Shown here: positions 8,201-13,059 of the stretch, one piece after another | Layout of the letters: each line of letters begins with the position of its first letter | How positions within the stretch are numbered: position 1 is the first letter of the stretch | Origin: an uncultured Lysobacter sp. | GTDB taxonomy: Bacteria; Pseudomonadota; Gammaproteobacteria; Xanthomonadales; Xanthomonadaceae | Direction: 5' to 3' | Assembly (NCBI GenBank): GCA_902805755.1 | Contig: CADCUA010000525.1 | Span: 1 to 13,059 of the forward strand | DNA: 13,059 bases | Position numbers and translations under genes: made by a program | Notes under the pieces: model-generated | What the model was told of the DNA's origin: nothing | Databases searched by the model: none | Seen by the model: only the letters and a program-made list of their open reading frames with translations

Positions 8201-8984
8201 CCCGTTGCGCGGATGCCATATCCCGCAATGCGAGCACGTTCTCCGCCAGCACCACCGTCCCGCCCAGCGCCAGAGTCCCGAGGATTTCCATGACCGAGGG
8301 GTCGAAACACACCGACGCCGCCGCCAGCACGCCCGCGAGTTCCCCATCATCCAGCAGCTCGCGCATGGAGCGGATCATCGCCACGACGCTTCGATGCTCG
8401 ACCGCGACGCCCTTGGGCTGGCCTGTCGAGCCCGAGGTGTAGATGACATAGGCGAGGTCGCGGGCAGACGGCGCGGCGTCGCTCTGCGGCGCCGATACGC
8501 GTACCTCGTCCAGCCGCAGGAGCTGGGGCACGCCGGCACACAGCTCGGAGGTTGTGTCGCTGTCCACGATCGCGGCCGCTGCCCGTGCATGCTCCAGCAT
8601 GTAGCGCACGCGCTCGCGCGGATACTCCGGATCCAGCGGCACGTACGCACACCCGGCCCGCAATACGCCGACGAGCGTCGCCACCAGCTCCCAGCTGCGG
8701 CTCATGCACACACCGACCAGCGCGCCCGGCGCCACGCCGCGGGCCGCCAGTTCGCCCGCAATCGCACTCGCCCGTGCCGCCAGGCGTGCGTAGTCGATCT
8801 GTACGTCACCCTCGATGATCGCCGTCCGCTGCGGATGCGCCTGCGCGCGCTTCTCGATCAGTCCCCACACTGTTTCGGCCGGGTCGTGAGCCTGCGCGCC
8901 CGCGTCCCGCGCCATGAGGTTGCGATGCGCCTGCTGCGCGTCGGGAAAGGCAAGGTTCTCGCTGGGCATCATCACTTGCTGCAT
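5259..8984 (-). CDS. NRPS-like A-PCP-alpha-oxoamine synthase megaenzyme with SCP2-like C-terminal module
   Basis: This 1241-residue protein has four parts. The adenylation domain (about 35-520) carries [11 protein letters not shown] at 182-192, NVYGPTE at 314-320, YRTGD at 403-407, [15 protein letters not shown] around 421-435 and the A10 lysine K512 in LPNGK. The peptidyl-carrier domain (about 560-635) has GLDSL with the phosphopantetheine serine S597. The PLP-dependent alpha-oxoamine synthase domain (about 680-1075) has HASIVDG (H821), DEAHSFG (D894, H897) and TTLSKALGS with PLP lysine K928. After a polar linker (1080-1125), residues 1126-1241 resemble an SCP2-type domain. Asp228 and Lys512 predict an alpha-amino acid substrate. 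There is no condensation, reductase or thioesterase domain, so release probably occurs by decarboxylative condensation on the synthase. The frame is open to 9134, but the ATG at 8984 has GGAG six bases upstream. No partner biosynthetic gene is visible. The product is unknown. Confidence 0.93.
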   Translation of the reverse strand: MQQVMMPSENLAFPDAQQAHRNLMARDAGAQAHDPAETVWGLIEKRAQAHPQRTAIIEGDVQIDYARLAARASAIAGELAARGVAPGALVGVCMSRSWELVATLVGVLRAGCAYVPLDPEYPRERVRYMLEHARAAAAIVDSDTTSELCAGVPQLLRLDEVRVSAPQSDAAPSARDLAYVIYTSGSTGQPKGVAVEHRSVVAMIRSMRELLDDGELAGVLAAASVCFDPSVMEILGTLALGGTVVLAENVLALRDMASAQRVRTAIMVPSAMQALLASGGLPRDIRCVVLGGEALKRSLVEQLHALQPRPRVVNVYGPTEDTVYSTVSEVAVGVRTVTIGKPVSNSRAYILDESMQPVPVGAAGELYLAGDQLARGYLHDEERTRQRFVEMDASGPVPEERLYRTGDLCRWNEDGELEFLGRVDQQVKIRGFRIELGEIESALESMPGVEAAAATVVDADSGRKTLVAYVVSGDAAVTSEAARAHVAQRLPKYMVPQVVMHLEALPRLPNGKLDRTQLPAPEAGRHLDPCESIDTHAGTRVSSDSAGPLHRLAGLSRDEQRATLLSMIRHETAQVLSLQDSGQVPPQQSFEALGLDSLDAVELSHRLATVLGRKLPASLTHEYRTPAAVAGYLLGLIGSGVTEHASTPGMQADAPDTLARFQAEIQSGHPPFLAAKAPYWSATDKGTLVQALKRLLSQQGRDPYSRFVRTGSAHKGSVVDANSGEERDAIVWTTNLYLGMNRDPVVMDAARSALERFGTGMGTSATASGVTDAHFDFEKGFAELVGKPAACLFPTGFTANLGAIAGLLGDRDVVVMDQLCHASIVDGARLSGATIRTFRHNNAADLESILKAEASPYRTTLVVLEGVYSMGEGTAPVRDIVHVAKKYGALVLVDEAHSFGFYGPRGAGLCAAEGVSGEVDFIMTTLSKALGSLGGVIAASHEHIALLKSSSRAYVYQATSTPADIAAALAALRRLSTDDTLRERLWDTTRYMRERFCAAGYDLGTGDGPIVTPHFSDSDTLYAIARGLYARGVHTAAVTYPIVERGRGRLRFICSASHTRADVDRTLEALIDAQREVEDNRQALNDPLPADRTLDADASVGRAGTHVQDHRSAEDASNAEQARLDVEAWANAFCDHLRDALARAAGPAPSLALSIGLAEDGKRITILINERDATLADRQAPDMPFCSIVLTDTQSISTLCSSDVQALLDHVIKGACVLSGQTEPFVWFIARMAEWQCVQPG

Positions 8985-9368
8985 CACATTCTCCGGTACG
9001 GGGTGTCGCCCACGCTGCTGCGTCATTCGGCGACGGGAAGAGACGGGATCGGCTTCGCACTGCGTCGTAAAGCCGCAATCCAAACGGAGGTCACAGTCGA
9101 CGTTCCCACGCACGCTGGCAATCGGGCACTTCACCCATAGCGCGGCGGACGTTGGCGATGCGCGGCCTCAAGCGGGCACGGGGCCGGGGGACAACGCGGC
9201 GTCCGGGCGCCTTCGACCACCGATGTATCGGCGCCAGCCGCTTAAACGTGTCGAAGGCGGTTGCCACCTTCGGCCGAAACACCCGCCGCGTTTCTGGCAC
9301 TGTGGCGCGCAGATGCCCCGGCATCGCTGGTCTGCCAGGCGCGGCTTCCAGCACATGGAGCCAATCGC
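8985..9368. other. Divergent intergenic region upstream of NRPS and lipoprotein genes
   Basis: These 384 bases separate two divergent genes and should hold both promoters. Open frames crossing it have no recognisable content. The region contains a near-perfect stem-loop at 9252-9272: arms CGAAGGCGG and CCACCTTCG, one mismatch, 3-base loop. I could not pick out a convincing -35/-10 pair on either strand, and no second SoxR box is visible here, so the NRPS gene does not appear to be under direct SoxR control. Confidence 0.5.
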
Positions 9369-10055
9369 ATGCGTTACGTTGCCCGGGTTCTTTGCCTGCT
9401 GTCACTGGCGGGATGCGGTTCGCGAACCGAGGGCTCGCCGCTTTCACACGGCCCCACCCCGTTCATGGGTTTCCGCATCACCGAAGGGCTGGGTTGCGCC
9501 GCTGATGCGGGCCTTTCCGGTTGCCTGCGGCAACACGAGCCGGTCAGCGACAGCGGGCCAGACAACGAGCCCGGGCGGATCGGCTCGCGTCTGTGTCTTC
9601 CGCTGCGATCATCGCGGGCATGCTTCAGCGACGTGGACGGACTTCGCTACACCTTGCTGGGCCGCGAACGAGGCAGGTTCATCGTCGTCGAAACGCAGGC
9701 CACCGGCGGCTACGCCGTGATACTCGTCGATGAAGCGAACGGCGCACGCCGCCGAGTCGACAACCGGCCATTGGTCAACCGCGATGGGCGCCTGTTCGCG
9801 ACCGTTTCCTACGATGTGGATGCGGGCTATGTGCCGAACCGCGTGGTGGTGTGGGCATCGTCACGCGAAACACCCCTGTACGAAGTAGGCGGTTTTGCCG
9901 CGGGCGCAGGCCCGGTGGCTATCGGCTGGACGGGCGCCGCGCGGCTTGAGGTGCGTTATCGCCAGGGCCCGGATTCCGCGGGCGAGGCCAGCGTCGCCAC
10001 GTTCTCCATCTGGCAGGACGGTGAAGGCCGCTGGCATGACGATTACCGGCGCTGA
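9369..10055 (+). CDS. Putative lipoprotein of unknown function
   Basis: The 228-residue product begins MRYVARVLCLLSLAGCGSR, a short signal peptide ending in a lipobox (LAGC) with the lipidated cysteine at residue 16. The +2 residue is glycine, which does not signal inner-membrane retention, so an outer-membrane lipoprotein is likely. GGAG at 9357-9360, eight bases before the ATG, supports this start over the longer frame from 9261. The mature part is hydrophilic, with a cysteine pair region (CAADAGLSGC, then CLPLRSSRAC) and alternating beta-type segments such as GRFIVVETQATGGYAVILV and RVVVWASS. I do not recognise a family. It converges on the phospholipase D gene with only 21 bases between the stop codons. 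Confidence 0.78.
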   Translation: MRYVARVLCLLSLAGCGSRTEGSPLSHGPTPFMGFRITEGLGCAADAGLSGCLRQHEPVSDSGPDNEPGRIGSRLCLPLRSSRACFSDVDGLRYTLLGRERGRFIVVETQATGGYAVILVDEANGARRRVDNRPLVNRDGRLFATVSYDVDAGYVPNRVVVWASSRETPLYEVGGFAAGAGPVAIGWTGAARLEVRYRQGPDSAGEASVATFSIWQDGEGRWHDDYRR

Positions 10056-10076
10056 CGCGCAGCGGCCGCCTGTCGT

Positions 10077-11399
10077 TCAGAGCTGTTCGCGCAGCAGCGC
10101 GGCAAGCGCATTACGCGCGCGTGCGAACACACCCCAGCGCTCGACGTCCTCGCGCGCGACTTCCTTCGAACGCGTCAGATCATGCGCGAACGATTCGCTC
10201 AGCCGGGCGGCGAATGCCTCGTCGTACACCGCGACCGCGTTCTCGTAGTTCAGCTCGATCGAGCGGCTGTCGAAGTTCGGCGAGCCGATCAGCGCCCATG
10301 CGCCGTCGACGATCACCAGCTTGGTGTGCATCACCGTGGGCTGGTATTCGAAGATGCGCACGCCGGCTTCGAGCAGCTCGCGGTAATAGGTGTAGCTCGC
10401 GTAACGCACGACCGCCGATTCCTGGTGCGGACCCGGGATCAGCAAGGTGACCCTGACGCCGCGGCGTGCGGCTTCGATCAGGCCCAGCCCGATGTCCGGG
10501 TCGGGCACGTAATACGGCGTTGCGATCAGAACCTCGCGTTGCGCGGCGCGGAACAGCAGCCAGTAGGTGAACGGGATACCGCCGAAATCGTCGCCGGGCG
10601 TGGTGCTGATCGGCACGGCGCGCGCGTTGCCGATGGGCGCGAGCGATGGAAACAGATCGTCGCCCGCAAGCACGGTGCCGCTGGCTTCGTGCCAGTTCTC
10701 CGCGAACGAGCCCTGGATGTAGCGCACGACGGGGCCTTCGAGGCGGAAGTGGTCGTCGCGCCAGTGATCCGCGTCCTGCGCATTGCCGACCCATTGCTGG
10801 GCGATGCCGACACCGCCGGTGTACGCAACGCGGCCGTCGATGATCAGCGCCTTGCGGTGCGTGCGGTTGTTGACGCGGTCGAGCATGTTCCAGCGCAGCG
10901 GACGGAACCACGCGACCTCGCAGCCGGCGCTGCGCATCATCTCCACCCATGCCCGGTCCATCGATTTGCCGCCGAACGCATCGATCAGCACGCGCACGCG
11001 AACACCGCGCTTCGCCGCGGCGCTCAGCTCGTTCGCGAACGTGTGCGCGATCTCGCCTTCCCAGTAGACATAGGTCAACAGGTTCACCGACTGGCGTGCG
11101 CTGCGGATGGACCCGAGCATCGCCGGGAAGATCTCGTCGCCGTTCTCCAGCAACGTCACGCGGTTGCCTTCGAGCAGCGGCGCGTTGAGGTTTGCCGCGA
11201 GCGACACCGCGACTTCCGGCGCCTTCGCACCCGCCGGGATCGACAGCGCCTGCGGCGGGGAGTCGATCGGCTCGGACACGCCGATCTTGTACAGCCCCCA
11301 GAACAGCGAGACAGCGCCGAGCAGGATCAGGAACGAGATGAACCGCCGTTGCAGCGGCGACAGTTGCGGGCGCGGCGCGGGGTTTTCGACCACGTTCAT
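10077..11399 (-). CDS. Cardiolipin synthase / phospholipase D family protein
   Basis: The 440-residue protein has one N-terminal membrane segment (about 20-38) and two phospholipase D catalytic motifs: HRKALIID (H181, K183, D188) and HTKLVIVD (H358, K360, D365), the latter followed by GSPNFDSRS. Both halves of the two-HKD active site are therefore intact. Such enzymes transfer a phosphatidyl group, most often making cardiolipin from phosphatidylglycerol at the inner membrane. The single helix and length of 440 are shorter than ClsA at its N-terminus, so which Cls class it belongs to is unsettled, and a phospholipase D with another acceptor is possible. The ATG at 11399 has an AGGAG four bases upstream. 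It is transcribed alone. Confidence 0.9.
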   Translation of the reverse strand: MNVVENPAPRPQLSPLQRRFISFLILLGAVSLFWGLYKIGVSEPIDSPPQALSIPAGAKAPEVAVSLAANLNAPLLEGNRVTLLENGDEIFPAMLGSIRSARQSVNLLTYVYWEGEIAHTFANELSAAAKRGVRVRVLIDAFGGKSMDRAWVEMMRSAGCEVAWFRPLRWNMLDRVNNRTHRKALIIDGRVAYTGGVGIAQQWVGNAQDADHWRDDHFRLEGPVVRYIQGSFAENWHEASGTVLAGDDLFPSLAPIGNARAVPISTTPGDDFGGIPFTYWLLFRAAQREVLIATPYYVPDPDIGLGLIEAARRGVRVTLLIPGPHQESAVVRYASYTYYRELLEAGVRIFEYQPTVMHTKLVIVDGAWALIGSPNFDSRSIELNYENAVAVYDEAFAARLSESFAHDLTRSKEVAREDVERWGVFARARNALAALLREQL

Positions 11400-11508
11400 G
11401 GGACTCCTGCAGCATGCCTGTTCGACGTACAGGCACGCGACAACCCTAGCGCCGGGTCGGTGAAGGTCGAGCTAGGAACAGGCGATCACGGACGTGTGTC
11501 ACTTCGGG

Positions 11509-11547
11509 AGGCTGCAACCGTCGGTGCAGTTCTGCTGCGTGCAGCCT
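11509..11547. repeat. Imperfect hairpin-forming inverted repeat 3' of the mini-protein gene
   Basis: Arms AGGCTGCA (11509-11516) and TGCAGCCT (11540-11547) are perfect complements around a 23-base loop. The structure lies 12-50 bases after the stop of the leftward mini-protein gene, so it may help end that transcript. There is no T tract. The rest of the 11400-11559 gap shows no gene. Confidence 0.25.
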
Positions 11548-11559
11548 GTCCGGCGTGCC

Positions 11560-11754
11560 TTAAAGACCCACCTCGCCCACTTGGCTGCCGTCCACGCCCG
11601 CGTGCCCTGCAAGCCATGCCACGAGCCGCGCCTCGTAGTCTTCCAGTTCCTCCTGGTACGTATCGAGCACGCAGGGGGAGCATCCGCCGCCGCAGCAGTC
11701 GGTCGGCAGGGGCTTCTCGGGGGGAACGGGACGCGGGTCGGATCGCAGATGCAT
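11560..11754 (-). CDS. Oxidoreductase-like domain mini-protein (OXLD1-like)
   Basis: This 64-residue protein carries the conserved block PPEKPLPTDCCGGGCSPCV at 11-29 and DTYQEELEDYEARLVAW at 31-47. Cysteines 20, 21, 25 and 28 and the acidic/tyrosine helix define the oxidoreductase-like N-terminal domain found in short bacterial proteins and in mitochondrial OXLD1. The clustered cysteines suggest metal or cluster binding, but the biochemical role is not established. The frame is open upstream to 11943. I chose the ATG at 11754 because homologous content begins just after it and the upstream residues look random. The Shine-Dalgarno is weak, so an upstream start remains possible. It is divergent from the hydrolase gene and lies upstream of the phospholipase D gene on the same strand, 160 bases away. 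Confidence 0.8.
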   Translation of the reverse strand: MHLRSDPRPVPPEKPLPTDCCGGGCSPCVLDTYQEELEDYEARLVAWLAGHAGVDGSQVGEVGL

Positions 11755-12058
11755 GGCGCAGACATCCGGCCGACGCACGCCGCTTTCAAGCGTGGCACGC
11801 ATGTCCGCATGCGCGATTGTCTGTCGGTCATGCCGAAACCCGGGCCGATCTGCCCGCGCCTGTTGCAGTCGAGCTGTCTGTGCGGCATCCGGGCGGCGCG
11901 ATATGGCAGCCGAGTAGAGCGGACATCGCGCGCCTGATGCCACGCTGCACGCTGACGTTCACGTGCAGATGAGGCATCGTTGCGCCTGCGCTACGCGCAC
12001 CGTGCTGCCGGCGCCCGTGAACGGCTGCCGCACCATCGACCACTTTGAAGGAGCGTCC
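11755..12058. other. Divergent intergenic region
   Basis: These 304 bases lie between the leftward mini-protein and the rightward hydrolase. They contain one weak inverted repeat, CTGCACG (11945-11951) against CGTGCAG (11962-11968), which could be an operator or chance. The last bases hold the strong AAGGAG ribosome site of the hydrolase. I see no other gene and no clear promoter. Confidence 0.5.
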
Positions 12059-12907
12059 ATGTCCATCAGGAAATCATCCGCGCGCAAACTGCTCGCAGCC
12101 ACCGTTGCGGCCTTGTGCAGCGCGGCGTTCTCGACCCAGGCCGCCGAGGTTGCGCTCGCGCGGCTGGATTGCGGCGGCCAGCCCGAACCCGTCAGCGTCG
12201 CGTCGTTCTCCGACACGATGGAGCATGCCCAGCTGAAGCTGCCGCTGACGTACAGCTGCTATCTGATCCGCCATGGCGATCGCTATCTGTTGTGGGACGC
12301 GGGCAATGCGGTCGATGGCACGCCGCGCGCACCGAAGGTGTCGATCGTGGACCAGCTCGCGCGTATCAAGGTGCGGCCCGAGGCCGTGGGCTTTGTGGGC
12401 GTCAGCCATCACCACGCCGACCACACCGGCCAGCTCGCCTCGTTCCCGAAAGCGACGCTGCTGATCGGCCAGGGCGACTGGGACATGATGCGCAGCGCCG
12501 AGCCGCCGGCCGGCATGGACGCGAAGGACTTCGCAACGCGACGCGCCCCGTTCGCGCCGTGGATTTCCGCCGGTGCGAAGGTCGAGCCGCTCACGCGCGA
12601 CCGGCACGATGTGTTCGGCGACGGCAGCGTGCTGATGATCAACCTGCCCGGACATACACCGGGCCACCACGGACTGCTGGTGAAGCTGGAGAAGACGGGC
12701 CACGTGCTGCTGACCGGCGACGTGACGCACTTCCATGAAAACTATCGCAGCGACGGCGTGCCCACGTGGAACGCGAACCGCGCCGACTCGCTTGCGTCGC
12801 TCGATCGCTTCAAGAAGCTCGCGGCGAACCTCAAGGCCACCGTGATCATCCAGCACGACCCGCGCGACGTGGCGAAGCTGCCGGTATTCCCGGAGTTTGC
12901 GAAGTAA
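12059..12907 (+). CDS. Exported metallo-beta-lactamase-fold hydrolase, lactonase-like
   Basis: The 282-residue protein starts with a Sec signal peptide (MSIRKSSARKLLAATVAAL..., probable cleavage after TQA at about residue 28), so it should be periplasmic. The dinuclear zinc set is complete: HHHADH at 117-122 (H117, H119, D121, H122), PGHTPGH with H199, LTGDVTH with D221, and IIQHDPRD with H266. Motif order and size match the lactonase-like branch that includes AiiA-type N-acyl-homoserine lactonases, so a lactone or related ester is a plausible substrate. Quorum quenching is not shown by sequence. AAGGAG at 12048-12053, five bases before the ATG, fixes the start against a longer frame from 11963. 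No operon partner is visible. Confidence 0.9.
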   Translation: MSIRKSSARKLLAATVAALCSAAFSTQAAEVALARLDCGGQPEPVSVASFSDTMEHAQLKLPLTYSCYLIRHGDRYLLWDAGNAVDGTPRAPKVSIVDQLARIKVRPEAVGFVGVSHHHADHTGQLASFPKATLLIGQGDWDMMRSAEPPAGMDAKDFATRRAPFAPWISAGAKVEPLTRDRHDVFGDGSVLMINLPGHTPGHHGLLVKLEKTGHVLLTGDVTHFHENYRSDGVPTWNANRADSLASLDRFKKLAANLKATVIIQHDPRDVAKLPVFPEFAK

Positions 12908-12975
12908 TCCGCGCCGGGAATTTCATCGCGGCATGCGGCAGCGATGCGTTCATGGCGCTGGCATTGAAGAGTCAA

Positions 12976-13013
12976 AGGGTCGGACTTACGTTTCCAGACA
13001 GTGAGCCGACCCT
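12976..13013. repeat. Stem-loop, possible REP-like element, after the hydrolase gene
   Basis: Arms AGGGTCGG (12976-12983) and CCGACCCT (13006-13013) are perfect complements around a 22-base loop, 69 bases after the hydrolase stop. The motif GGGTCGGACTTACG at one side looks like the intergenic palindromic repeats common in gammaproteobacteria, but only one copy is in the window. No gene is visible in 12908-13059. It could also serve as a 3' end structure. Confidence 0.3.
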
Positions 13014-13059
13014 GCTTACCACCATCCAGGTGCTGCCTGGCGTTCGCTCCCCGTCTGCA

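Noticed and set aside
5577..9140. Rightward open frame of 1187 codons, antisense to the megaenzyme
   Set aside because: It lies opposite a gene with complete catalytic motifs. Its translation is rich in Arg, His and Gln without domains, as expected when GC-rich codon bias removes stops on the opposite strand.
11499..11559. Cysteine-rich tail (CTQQNCTDGC) in another minus-strand frame just after the mini-protein stop
   Set aside because: The upstream part of that frame is a shadow of the mini-protein, no start with a ribosome site is visible, and the tail is only about 15 residues. A frameshifted extension is possible but unsupported.
10182..11972. Rightward open frame of 596 codons
   Set aside because: It is antisense to the two-HKD phospholipase D gene and has no recognisable domain. 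It runs into intergenic DNA without a change in character.

Overview
The window is a GC-rich chromosomal stretch of a Gram-negative bacterium. A lipoprotein with a lipobox, a periplasmic hydrolase with a Sec signal peptide, a SoxR-type regulator and an OXLD1-like mini-protein fit a gamma- or betaproteobacterium, and my guess is a Xanthomonadales member. No rRNA, tRNA, CRISPR array or insertion sequence was seen, so the taxonomic guess rests on gene content alone.

Layout. At the left edge is a leftward membrane-anchored protein of unknown function, cut by the window (2-388). Next come a rightward PAS-GGDEF diguanylate cyclase (746-1702) and, facing it across a GC-rich stem-loop, a leftward AI-2E-family membrane protein (1781-2860). 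A leftward soxR (3050-3505) and a rightward 14-helix MFS exporter (3571-5010) are divergent. They share a SoxR operator set in a 19-bp promoter spacer that fires toward the exporter. The exporter converges on a leftward 1241-residue megaenzyme (5259-8984). Its order is NRPS adenylation domain, peptidyl-carrier domain, PLP-dependent alpha-oxoamine synthase, and a C-terminal module that resembles SCP2. To the right are a rightward lipoprotein (9369-10055), a leftward cardiolipin synthase/phospholipase D enzyme (10077-11399), a leftward 64-residue oxidoreductase-like mini-protein (11560-11754), and a rightward exported metallo-beta-lactamase-fold hydrolase resembling lactonases (12059-12907). The right edge holds a stem-loop that may be a REP-like repeat.

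The most interesting part is 3050-8984. The megaenzyme looks like a one-gene pathway. It would activate an amino acid, hold it on its own carrier domain, and release it by decarboxylative condensation with a second amino acid, giving an amino-ketone that could cyclise or dimerise. The neighbouring SoxR/exporter pair is wired as in non-enteric bacteria, where SoxR senses redox-active small molecules and switches on efflux. A working hypothesis is a small-molecule synthesis and export locus; the functional link is inferred from adjacency. The other genes look like ordinary housekeeping, signalling and envelope genes with no visible operon structure.
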